Assembly: GCA_036525535.1 (NCBI GenBank)
Contig: DATDAH010000365.1
Coordinates: 1-7,337 of the forward strand
DNA from: DATDAH01 sp036525535
Lineage (GTDB): Bacteria; Actinomycetota; Acidimicrobiia; Acidimicrobiales; DATDAH01
Length of the DNA stretch: 7,337 nucleotides
Reading direction: 5' to 3'
Shown here: positions 1-5,848 of the stretch, one piece after another
Numbering within the stretch: the stretch's first letter is position 1
How the letters are laid out: the number at the start of each line of letters is the position of its first letter
Notes under the pieces: model-generated
The model's input: only the letters and a program-made list of their open reading frames with translations
Database searches by the model: none
What the model was told of the DNA's origin: nothing
Made by a program: the position numbers and the translations under genes

Positions 1-2
1 AG

Positions 3-980
3 TGGGAGCTCTATGACCTCGACACCGATCCGATCGAGGCTGACAACCGGGCGGACGACCCGATCGCCGCCGACGTCGTCGCCCTGCTGCGCCGGCGCCT
101 GAAGGAGCAACGGGCCGCGTCGATCCCCGAGCGCAACCGGCCTTGGCCCTATGTCGCCCGCCGCGCCAACCCCCGAGCCGAGCCCAAGGCCCCTCCGCCT
201 CCCGCTCGGCTCCTCCGGCGGGCCCTGCGGCGGGTCGGCCTACATCCCGAGGACCCTGACGCCACGGCGTTCGACCTGGCCGGGCACCGAGCCCTCGTCG
301 TGGCCACGAACCACGGCGTGCTCGACGTCGGAAAGCCCACCGGCGTGTTCGCGTCGGAGCTGACGGTGCCCTACTACCTGTTCCTCGACGCCGGGATGGA
401 CGTCGAGGTGGCCAGCCCCGCGGGCGGGACGATCCCGGTCGACCCGCTGTCCCTCAAGCCGGTCGTCCGCTGCGCGGCCGACGACCGCTTCCTGGGCGAC
501 CCCGTCCTGCGGGCCACGGTCACCGAGTCCACGCCGATCGGTGACCTGGACATGGCTGACTACGACATCGTCTTCCTAGCCGGAGGGTGGGGCGCGGCCT
601 TCGACTTCGGCGTGTCAGAGGTGCTCGCCGACAAGGTGACTGAGGCCCACGCCGTCGGCGCCGTCTTGGGCGGCATCTGCCACGGGCCCCTCGGGCTCTG
701 CCGGGCCAGGGCAACGGACGGTCGGCCCCTGGTAGAGGGCCGCCGGGTCACCGGGGTCACCGACAAGCAGGTGCAGGAGCTGGGCATCGGGTTCACGCCG
801 TTCCACCCCGAGACCGAGCTGCGGCGCCGGGGCGGCCGGTTCGAGTCGGCCACCCGGTTCCGGGACCCCCTGGCGAACCACTGGGTCGTGGACGGCGACC
901 TCGTGACCGGCCAGAACCAGAACGCCGGGCCCATGGTCGCCCGGGAGATGATGCGCCTGGTGGCCACCCGGACTGGGTGA
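3..980 (+). CDS. Sulfatase C-terminal tail fused in frame to a DJ-1/PfpI (Hsp31-like) domain; 5' end outside the window
   Basis: The frame is open from base 3 to the TGA at 978-980, giving 325 visible residues with no start inside the sulfatase-like part. Visible residues 1-20 (WELYDLDTDPIEADNRADDP) match the usual C-terminal end of alkaline-phosphatase-superfamily sulfatases. A basic, Pro/Arg-rich linker of about 50 residues follows. From about residue 95 (HRALVVATNHG) there is a full DJ-1/PfpI fold of the Hsp31-like class. It has GKPTG near the first helix, a candidate acidic partner Glu119 in the ASEL segment, the glycine turn AGGWGAAFDF, and a nucleophile elbow GGICHGP with Cys226-His227. 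It ends with the family motif GQNQNAGP. Members of this class act as glyoxalase III/deglycase-like enzymes or chaperones; activity here is inferred. GTG 300 could start a separate DJ-1 gene, but it would cut off the first beta strand (RALVV), so I treat the ORF as one fusion. The sulfatase catalytic domain lies outside the window. Confidence 0.8.
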   Translation, partial: WELYDLDTDPIEADNRADDPIAADVVALLRRRLKEQRAASIPERNRPWPYVARRANPRAEPKAPPPPARLLRRALRRVGLHPEDPDATAFDLAGHRALVVATNHGVLDVGKPTGVFASELTVPYYLFLDAGMDVEVASPAGGTIPVDPLSLKPVVRCAADDRFLGDPVLRATVTESTPIGDLDMADYDIVFLAGGWGAAFDFGVSEVLADKVTEAHAVGAVLGGICHGPLGLCRARATDGRPLVEGRRVTGVTDKQVQELGIGFTPFHPETELRRRGGRFESATRFRDPLANHWVVDGDLVTGQNQNAGPMVAREMMRLVATRTG

Positions 981-1004
981 CCAACCCGGTCCGGTGATTA
1001 CGGT
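977..1004 (+). promoter_or_regulatory. Candidate leaderless promoter of the sunset-domain gene
   Basis: A -10-like TACGGT lies at 999-1004, with a -35-like GTGACC at 977-982 and a 16-base spacer. Only six bases separate the -10 box from ATG 1011, so transcription would begin at or next to the start codon. There is no clear Shine-Dalgarno sequence in 981-1010, which fits a leaderless mRNA, a common mode in actinomycetes. The -35 box overlaps the end of the upstream gene, including its TGA at 978-980. This is motif reading only. Confidence 0.45.
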
Positions 1005-1010
1005 GCGGGC

Positions 1011-1361
1011 ATGAAGCGTCTGGTGAAGCTCGTGACCCTGGCTGCGGTGATTGCCGCCATCGCGGCGACGCTGCGGAAGCGACCCGCTCCGCCGAGCGCC
1101 TCGCCGACCGCGCCGCCCACGGCGGGCGAGACCCTCACCGCACCGGCCGCCACGCCCAAGCCCGTGGTCCCCGCGAAGGAGCCGTGGGCCGCGCCGACGG
1201 CCGACGGGGGCTGCCCGGACGGCTACCCGGTGAAGGCGAAGCTCAAGAGCAAGATCTTCCACGTCGCGGGCGGCGTGCTCTACGAGCGGACCATCCCCGA
1301 CCGGTGCTACGCCTCGGCCCAGGCGGCGGAGGCCGACGGCCTGCGCGCCTCCCTGCGCTAG
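1011..1361 (+). CDS. Small N-terminally anchored protein with a sunset-like C-terminal domain
   Basis: A 116-residue protein starting at ATG 1011. Residues 1-6 are basic and residues 7-21 form an Ala/Ile/Leu-rich hydrophobic helix followed by RKR, which suggests a single membrane anchor with the C-terminus possibly outside or an uncleaved signal; topology is uncertain. Residues 25-62 are a Pro/Ala/Thr-rich flexible linker. Residues 67-116 (CPDGYPVKAK, SKIFHVAGG, YERTIPDRCYAS, then an EADGLRASLR ending) match the pattern I know as the actinobacterial 'sunset' domain, a short module with two cysteines (here Cys68 and Cys99) and a conserved S-x-I-[YF]-H-x-x-G core. The domain usually sits at protein C-termini, and its role is not established to my knowledge. 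The gene begins 30 bases after the sulfatase/DJ-1 gene but seems to have its own promoter. Its TAG stop abuts the serA stop tail to tail. Domain naming is from memory of the pattern. Confidence 0.8.
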   Translation: MKRLVKLVTLAAVIAAIAATLRKRPAPPSASPTAPPTAGETLTAPAATPKPVVPAKEPWAAPTADGGCPDGYPVKAKLKSKIFHVAGGVLYERTIPDRCYASAQAAEADGLRASLR

Positions 1362-1366
1362 CTAGC
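1357..1366. repeat. 10-bp perfect palindrome holding two abutting stop codons
   Basis: The sequence GCTAGCTAGC reads the same on both strands. Its centre lies between 1361 and 1362, exactly where the TAG of the plus-strand sunset gene (1359-1361) meets the TAG of serA on the minus strand (1364-1362). There is no intergenic base between the two genes and no GC-rich hairpin with a T tract nearby, so any termination signal must lie within the coding sequences. Confidence 0.85.
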
Positions 1367-2924
1367 CCAGGCTGCGCACACCCTTGATCCGGGCATCGGC
1401 CCGGAGCTGGTCCTGGACCGTGTCGGGTACCTCGGTGCTGAGGGCCAGCACCATCAGGGCGGCCTCGCCATCCGGGGACTGGCCGACGTCCATGTCCGCG
1501 ATGTTGACCCCCGCCTCGCCCAGCACCGTGCCCACGAAGCCGATGACCCCGGGGCTGTCGTCGTTGCGCACCACCAGCATGTGGTCCGCCGGAGGGACAT
1601 CGACCGCATGGTCGTCCACCATCACGATCCGAGGCTTGGCCTGGAGCCCGGCCAACGTCCCGGCAAAAGCATGGCCCCCGCCGCGCAGGGTGATGAGGTT
1701 CACGTAGTCCTGCGTCGTCGACGTCTTGGACTCGTGCACCGTCAGGCCCTTCATCTCGGCGACGGCCGGGGCGTTCACATAGGACACGGGTTCGTCGGTC
1801 AGGCGGCCGAAGAAGCCCTTCTGCACCGACAGGGTCAGGATCCGGGTGTCGTAGTCGGCCAGCTGTCCCTGGTACTCGACCCGCAGCTCGTCGGGCAGCT
1901 CGGGCAGGAGGGCTGCGAACAGGCCACCCAGCCGTTCGGCCAGGGGCAGGAACGGGCGCACGGTCTCCGAGGCCTCGGCCGCCGACACGTTCACGGCGAA
2001 GGGCACGAAGTCCCCGGCGAGCGCCAGCCCCACCTGCTCGGCGATGGTCTGGCCGGCCTTGTCCTGGGCCTCGGCGGTGCTCGCCCCCAGGTGCGGGGTG
2101 ACCACCACACCAGGCAGGCCGAACAGCGGCGAGGCCGTGGTCGGCTCGTCGGCGAAGACGTCGATCGCGGCCCCGGCGACGCGGCCGTCGAGGATGGCGT
2201 CGGCCAAGGCAGCCTCGTCGACGATGCCGCCGCGAGCCACGTTGATGATGCGGATGCCGGGCTTGACCTTCTTGAGCGCCTCGACGCCGATCATCCCGAG
2301 GGTGTCGGGGGTCTTGGCCACGTGCAGGGTCAAGAAGTCGGCCCGGGCCAGGACCTCGTCGAGATCCATGACCTCGACGCTCATCTGCCGGGCCCGGTCG
2401 GGGGTCACGAACGGGTCGTAGCCGACCAGGCGCATCCCGAAGGCCAGCGCCCGCTGCGCCACCAGTCGGCCGATGCGACCCAGGCCGATGATGCCGAGGG
2501 TCTTGTCCGAGAGCTCGACGCCCTCCCACTGCGAGCGCTCCCAGCGCCCGTCGACCAGGGCGGCGTGCGCGGGGGCGATGTTGCGGGCCTGGGCCAGCAG
2601 CAGGGCCATGGTGTGCTCAGCCGCCGACAGCACGTTCGACTGCGGGGCGTTGACCACCATGACGCCCCGCCGGGTGGCGGCCTCGGTGTCCACGTTGTCC
2701 AGGCCGATGCCGGCCCGTCCGACGACCACCAGGTCCGTTCCGGCCTCGAGCACCTCGGCGGTGACGAGCGTGGCGGAGCGGATGATCAGCGCCGACGCCC
2801 CTTTGACCAGGTCGAGGAGGGTCTCGGGCGTGACGTCGAGCTGGACCTCGACGTCGTGGCCCGCCTCCCGGAGGCGGTCGAGGCCGGAGTCGGCGATCTT
2901 CTCGGTGACGAGGACACGGGGCAC
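1362..2924 (-). CDS. serA: D-3-phosphoglycerate dehydrogenase, long ACT-domain form
   Basis: This cytosolic enzyme oxidises 3-phosphoglycerate with NAD+ to 3-phosphohydroxypyruvate, the first step of serine biosynthesis. The 520-residue length fits the long bacterial/actinobacterial form. Residues 1-95 and about 285-310 form the substrate-binding domain. The Rossmann domain lies between them, with GLGRIG at 147-152 and the NAD-ribose-binding Asp170. The catalytic residues typical of the D-2-hydroxyacid dehydrogenase family are all present: Arg231 in NVARGG, Glu260 in ADEP and His278 in PHLGAST. Residues about 315-440 are the intervening (ASB-type) domain and about 447-520 the C-terminal ACT domain (MLVVRNDDSPGVIG), which in relatives binds serine for feedback inhibition. 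The start is GTG 2924, which gives the canonical MPRVLVTEKI N-terminus. A weak AGGA lies seven bases upstream. It is the last gene of the minus-strand run, 43 bases after corA, and no key residue is missing. Confidence 0.97.
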   Translation of the reverse strand: MPRVLVTEKIADSGLDRLREAGHDVEVQLDVTPETLLDLVKGASALIIRSATLVTAEVLEAGTDLVVVGRAGIGLDNVDTEAATRRGVMVVNAPQSNVLSAAEHTMALLLAQARNIAPAHAALVDGRWERSQWEGVELSDKTLGIIGLGRIGRLVAQRALAFGMRLVGYDPFVTPDRARQMSVEVMDLDEVLARADFLTLHVAKTPDTLGMIGVEALKKVKPGIRIINVARGGIVDEAALADAILDGRVAGAAIDVFADEPTTASPLFGLPGVVVTPHLGASTAEAQDKAGQTIAEQVGLALAGDFVPFAVNVSAAEASETVRPFLPLAERLGGLFAALLPELPDELRVEYQGQLADYDTRILTLSVQKGFFGRLTDEPVSYVNAPAVAEMKGLTVHESKTSTTQDYVNLITLRGGGHAFAGTLAGLQAKPRIVMVDDHAVDVPPADHMLVVRNDDSPGVIGFVGTVLGEAGVNIADMDVGQSPDGEAALMVLALSTEVPDTVQDQLRADARIKGVRSLG

Positions 2925-2960
2925 GCTTAGATCCTGTCGCGGTGGCGGCCCAGCACCAAC
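2925..2960 (-). promoter_or_regulatory. corA-serA spacer with a weak candidate promoter or RBS
   Basis: On the minus strand, TTGGTG (2959-2954) and CAGGAT (2936-2931) are separated by 17 bases, and six bases then precede the GTG start of serA. That geometry mirrors the leaderless promoter proposed for the gene at 1011. The same CAGGAT contains AGGA (2935-2932), seven bases before GTG, so it could be a ribosome-binding site in an operon mRNA instead. The boxes match consensus only partly. No hairpin terminator is visible after corA, so read-through from the upstream genes is likely. Confidence 0.3.
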
Positions 2961-2967
2961 GTCGTTC

Positions 2968-3822
2968 CTAGAGCCAACCCGCCCGCCGGAAGTTGCGATA
3001 GAGGGCGAAGCACACCAGCGCCATGATCGCGAGGGCCAGCGGGTAGCCGATCTGCCAGTTCAGCTCGGGCATGTGTCGGAAGTTCATGCCCCAGATCCCG
3101 GCCATCGCCGTCGGGGCGATGCCGATGGCGCCCCAGGCCGCGATCTTGCGGTTGTCTTCGTTCTGGCGCACGCTGACCAGCGTCAGGTTGACGCTGAGCA
3201 CGCTCGTCAGCAGGTTGTCGATGTCCTCCATCTGGCTGACCAGGCGCAGGTACCGATCGCGCCATTCGGCCAGCACCTGGTTCTCGGTGTCGTCGGCCTT
3301 GCGGGCCAGCCGGTCCATGATCGCCACCATCGGGCCGACCGACCGTCGCACCTTCAGCAGCTCGTGTTCAAGGTGGTAGATCGACTGGGCGCTGGTGCCC
3401 TGGCCGTTGGCGTCGAGCACCTCCAGCTCACAGTCGTCGACCCGCTCCTCGATGGCCCGCATGGCCTCGGTGTCGCGGTCGTGGACCTCCTCGATGAGCG
3501 CCAGGATCAGGTCCTTGCGCTCGGCGAACTCCTCACCGAAGGCCTCGTCGAGACCATCGCCGGGCCAGCGGGCCACGACTGCGGCCGTCGGCCCGAGCAC
3601 CATCCCCACCTGCACCACATCGATGCTGTCGTCGCTCTCCACGAACCGGACGGTGTGCAGGATCAGGGCGACCGTGCCCTCTTGGACGCGCATCCCCGGG
3701 TGCTGGTGCCGCTCGAGGATGTCGTCGTACTCCCAGGTCAGCCCGGCGTCGGCGAGGGCTGCGTAGAAGTCCTCCTTCGTCGGCTCCTGGACCTGGAAGA
3801 CCGGGTAGCCGCCGTCGCTCAC
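2968..3822 (-). CDS. corA: CorA-family divalent metal (Mg2+/Co2+) transporter
   Basis: An inner-membrane channel protein of 284 residues; relatives form pentamers that import Mg2+. An acidic N-terminal alpha/beta domain spans about residues 1-90. A long helical stalk covers about 92-225 and ends in the family stretch SVRQNEDNRKIAAW. TM1 is about 227-247 and ends in the signature GMN motif (Gly245-Met246-Asn247), followed by an MPEL loop (251-254) with acidic Glu253. TM2 is about 259-277, with a basic tail RNFRRAGWL. The residue before GMN is Trp rather than the usual Tyr. The protein is shorter than the roughly 315-370 residues common in the family, with the difference in the N-terminal cytosolic domain. 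The start is GTG 3822, the only start I can find that keeps the whole N-terminal domain. It begins seven bases after the amidase stop behind a run of six Gs, so translational coupling is likely. The exact metal is not readable from sequence. Confidence 0.92.
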   Translation of the reverse strand: MSDGGYPVFQVQEPTKEDFYAALADAGLTWEYDDILERHQHPGMRVQEGTVALILHTVRFVESDDSIDVVQVGMVLGPTAAVVARWPGDGLDEAFGEEFAERKDLILALIEEVHDRDTEAMRAIEERVDDCELEVLDANGQGTSAQSIYHLEHELLKVRRSVGPMVAIMDRLARKADDTENQVLAEWRDRYLRLVSQMEDIDNLLTSVLSVNLTLVSVRQNEDNRKIAAWGAIGIAPTAMAGIWGMNFRHMPELNWQIGYPLALAIMALVCFALYRNFRRAGWL

Positions 3823-3829
3823 CCCCCGA

Positions 3830-5266
3830 TCATGCCCCGTAGCCGGGCGGGGCCTCGAACCCGCCGAGGGCGTCGGTGACGCGCTGGGCGACGGCGAGGG
3901 CCGTGCGGTCCTGATGGAAGTCGGCCACCACCTGGACGCCGACCGGCAGACCCGCGGCGGTGCGGCCGACGGGCACCACCACCGACGGCAGGTAGGCCAC
4001 CCCGATCAGCCCGCACCAGTAGATCAGCTCCCCGTGGGGCACTTCGGTACCGGCGATCATGACCGTCCGGTTGATCACACCGGTCGGGTCGTCGTCGACC
4101 TGGTGGGGGAAGGCCGGGAGCGGGAAGACCGGGCAGATCAGCACGTCGAACCGGGTGAAGAAATCGGCCCAACGATCGCGGATCTGGCTCCGACGCTCGT
4201 CCTTGCGCAGCCACTCGTGGTGACGCATGGCGATGGCCCGGCCGGCGCGGAAGAGGAGGGGCTCGTCGTCTCCCGGCTCGGTGTCGGCGACGGAGGCCGC
4301 GAGGGCCCAGGTCTCGTCGTCCACCCCGGTCGACGCCGTCATCGCCGTGTAGAGCAGCTGGACGAAGAGATCGGTGGCCTCGTCGTAGTCGACGTCGGGC
4401 CGGGCGGCGTCATCGACGGCCAGCCCGCCGGCCCGCAGGCCGTCGACCGCGGTCAGGAAGACGTCACGCATCGCCGGGTCGAGCGGCGTACGGGGCGTGT
4501 CGAACCAAGCGGCCACCCGGGTCGTGTCGCGGGCGGCGGCGGGACGACCCGGTCCGGCCAGCACGTCGAACGCGAGACCGAGGTCTTCCACGGTGCGGGC
4601 CATCGGGCCGACGACGTTTATGTCCAAGGTGCGCAGGCCGGTGGGCCCCGACAGGTAGCCGTCCTGGGGGACCACGCCGAAGGATGGCTTGAGGCCGACG
4701 GTCCCGCACATGTGGGACGGGTTGCGGATCGAGCCACCGATGTCGGAGCCGAGCTCGAGCGGAGTGAGGCCGGCGGCGAGGGCGGCGGCCGCCCCGCCCG
4801 ACGAGCCGCCGGTGGTCCGCGTCGTGTCCCACGGGTTGTTGGTGACCCCGAAGGGCTGGTTGAAGGTCTGGAGGTCGCCGGCGTAGAGGGGGAGGTTGGT
4901 CTTGCCGAAGACGATGGCCCCGGCGTCCTTCAGGCGGGCCACGGCGCCGGCGTCGTGGTCGGGGACGTGCTCCATCAGGTCGGGAGCGCCGGAAGTCGAG
5001 CGGAGGCCCTCGGTCTCGAACACGTCCTTGATCGTCATGGGCAGGCCGTGGAGGGGGCCGAGGTCCTCGCCCCGGGCGGTGGCGGCGTCGGCCGCGTCGG
5101 CCGCAGCCCGGGCCCGCTCGGCGTCGAGGGTGATGACCGCGTTCACAGCCGGGTTGTGCCTGTCGACGCGGTCCAGCAGGAGGTCGAGAAGCTCACGGCT
5201 GCCCACCTCCTTCGCCTTGATGGCGGCGACGAGGTCGGATGCGCTGCGGAATCCCGGGTCGGTCAT
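3830..5266 (-). CDS. Amidase-signature family hydrolase
   Basis: A 478-residue enzyme expected to hydrolyse a carboxylic amide bond; the substrate cannot be told from sequence. The Ser-cisSer-Lys triad of the family is visible. Lys80 lies in TIKD, Ser155 in GGSSGG, and the nucleophile Ser179 in SDIGGSIR, with the usual 24-residue spacing between the serines. The oxyanion glycines and the following CGTVGLKPS stretch are also present. The C-terminal part carries the typical GLPVGVQVVADFHQD segment. No signal peptide is seen, so it is probably cytoplasmic. The frame continues upstream of 5266, but ATG 5266 is preceded by a strong AAGGAGG, and the longer version would lie antisense to the divergent lipoprotein gene. 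The stop TGA (3832-3830) leads into corA after seven bases. The absence of gatC/gatB neighbours and the sequence style argue against GatA of the tRNA amidotransferase. Confidence 0.93.
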   Translation of the reverse strand: MTDPGFRSASDLVAAIKAKEVGSRELLDLLLDRVDRHNPAVNAVITLDAERARAAADAADAATARGEDLGPLHGLPMTIKDVFETEGLRSTSGAPDLMEHVPDHDAGAVARLKDAGAIVFGKTNLPLYAGDLQTFNQPFGVTNNPWDTTRTTGGSSGGAAAALAAGLTPLELGSDIGGSIRNPSHMCGTVGLKPSFGVVPQDGYLSGPTGLRTLDINVVGPMARTVEDLGLAFDVLAGPGRPAAARDTTRVAAWFDTPRTPLDPAMRDVFLTAVDGLRAGGLAVDDAARPDVDYDEATDLFVQLLYTAMTASTGVDDETWALAASVADTEPGDDEPLLFRAGRAIAMRHHEWLRKDERRSQIRDRWADFFTRFDVLICPVFPLPAFPHQVDDDPTGVINRTVMIAGTEVPHGELIYWCGLIGVAYLPSVVVPVGRTAAGLPVGVQVVADFHQDRTALAVAQRVTDALGGFEAPPGYGA

Positions 5267-5269
5267 GTC

Positions 5270-5276
5270 CCTCCTT
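5270..5276 (-). promoter_or_regulatory. Strong Shine-Dalgarno site deciding the amidase start
   Basis: On the minus strand AAGGAGG lies three bases before ATG 5266. It is the best ribosome-binding site in the window, and it fixes this ATG rather than the in-frame ATG at 5305. The spacing is a little short. It contrasts with the plus-strand genes at 1011 and 5346, which lack such a site. Confidence 0.75.
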
Positions 5277-5316
5277 GGTCCGGGAACGAGCCCGTGCAAC
5301 CCCATCCTCCCAGGTC

Positions 5317-5345
5317 GCTGGAGCCGCCGGTACCGTCGCTCCAGC
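5317..5345. repeat. Inverted repeat flanking the lipoprotein promoter, operator-like
   Basis: The arms GCTGGAGC (5317-5324) and GCTCCAGC (5338-5345) are perfect 8-base reverse complements separated by 13 bases. The spacer contains an 8-base palindrome, CGGTACCG (5328-5335), that overlaps the -10 box. The right arm ends directly before ATG 5346. The repeat lies in the 79-base divergent spacer between the amidase and lipoprotein genes. It could be a regulator-binding site or simply GC-rich coincidence. It is unlikely to be a terminator because no gene ends here. Confidence 0.5.
5331..5336 (+). promoter_or_regulatory. Candidate -10 box of the lipoprotein gene
   Basis: TACCGT fits the actinobacterial TAnnnT pattern and ends nine bases before ATG 5346. 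This suggests a leaderless or nearly leaderless transcript. No Shine-Dalgarno sequence is visible before the ATG. I find no convincing -35 box at 16-18 bases upstream. Confidence 0.4.
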
Positions 5346-5831
5346 ATGCGCCGACTGCTGCTGACCCTCCTGGCTTCGGGCCTCGCCGTCGCCGCGTGCG
5401 GGGGAGACGACGGTGGGGAGACGGCGGCATCCGACCCGTCGACGACCACGACAACGGCGCCCGACGGCTCCACGACCACCACCGAGCCCCGCCCTGTCGA
5501 CTCCACGTTCGTGCCCGAGGACGTCGACGCGCTCTGCGCGGCGCTCCAGGGGCTGGCCGACATCGATCCGGCCGCCGACCCGACCCAGGCGCAGGTCGAC
5601 CGGCTGCGCGCCATCGCCGGCACCGCGCCGTCCGGGGTCGCCGAGCCGCTGCTGGACGTCGCCACCTTCGGCCAGCTCGCGGTCGACGCCGGCGCGACCG
5701 TCGACTCGCTCCCAGAGGACGCGGCGGCGATCCAGGGGGCCGCCGTCGAGGCGGCCACCATCCTCATCGCCTACGGCAACGAGGCCTGCGGAATCGACGT
5801 CCCCCTCTTCGACACCATCGCCGGCGTCTGA
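5346..5831 (+). CDS. Secreted lipoprotein with Thr-rich linker, function unknown
   Basis: A 161-residue protein. Residues 1-17 are a lipoprotein signal peptide: MRR, a Leu-rich core, and the lipobox VAAC with Cys18 as the expected lipidated residue. After GGDDGG comes a low-complexity linker with Thr runs (33-37 and 43-46), typical of surface lipoproteins in Acidimicrobiia-like actinomycetes. Residues about 53-161 form an Ala-rich, acidic, probably helical domain with only two cysteines, Cys64 (DALCAAL) and Cys148 (NEACGID), which may form a disulfide. I recognise no enzyme motif. It is transcribed divergently from the amidase and converges on the peptidase gene. The same frame is open far upstream, but the signal peptide and -10 box support the start at 5346. 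The mature domain could bind a ligand or partner at the cell surface, but nothing in the sequence proves it. Confidence 0.88.
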   Translation: MRRLLLTLLASGLAVAACGGDDGGETAASDPSTTTTTAPDGSTTTTEPRPVDSTFVPEDVDALCAALQGLADIDPAADPTQAQVDRLRAIAGTAPSGVAEPLLDVATFGQLAVDAGATVDSLPEDAAAIQGAAVEAATILIAYGNEACGIDVPLFDTIAGV

Positions 5832-5848
5832 CCCCAGCCCTGGGGTCA
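5829..5848. terminator. Candidate bidirectional hairpin between convergent genes
   Basis: The arms TGACCCCA (5829-5836) and TGGGGTCA (5841-5848) are perfect reverse complements around a GCCC loop, giving an 8-bp stem. The left arm begins with the TGA stop of the lipoprotein gene, and the right arm ends with the TCA that is the TGA stop of the peptidase gene on the other strand. No T tract follows on either side, so efficiency as an intrinsic terminator is uncertain. Hairpins without T tracts are commonly proposed as terminators in high-GC actinomycetes. Confidence 0.55.

Noticed and set aside
300..980. Separate DJ-1/PfpI gene starting at GTG 300
   Set aside because: It would delete the first beta strand (RALVV) of the fold. 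The frame is open back to base 3 with recognisable sulfatase sequence, and no ribosome-binding site precedes 300.
1581..2930. Long plus-strand reading frame (449 codons) antisense to serA
   Set aside because: It is an Arg/Gly/His/Val-rich translation of the opposite strand of a clear serA gene. Long antisense frames are expected in DNA this GC-rich.
2473..3879. Plus-strand frame of 468 codons spanning the serA-corA junction
   Set aside because: It crosses two well-supported minus-strand genes and shows no domain motif. Its composition is that of a shadow frame.
4896..5345. Upstream extension of the lipoprotein frame
   Set aside because: It overlaps the amidase antisense and would bury the lipoprotein signal peptide in the middle of a longer protein.
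5420..5490. Possible tandem repeat in the ACG/ACC-rich stretch
   Set aside because: It simply encodes the Thr-rich linker of the lipoprotein; there is no exact repeating unit beyond Thr codons.
5267..5767. N-terminal extension of the amidase frame upstream of 5266
   Set aside because: The extension is antisense to the lipoprotein gene and Ser/Val low-complexity, whereas ATG 5266 has a strong AAGGAGG and gives a normal amidase N-terminus.
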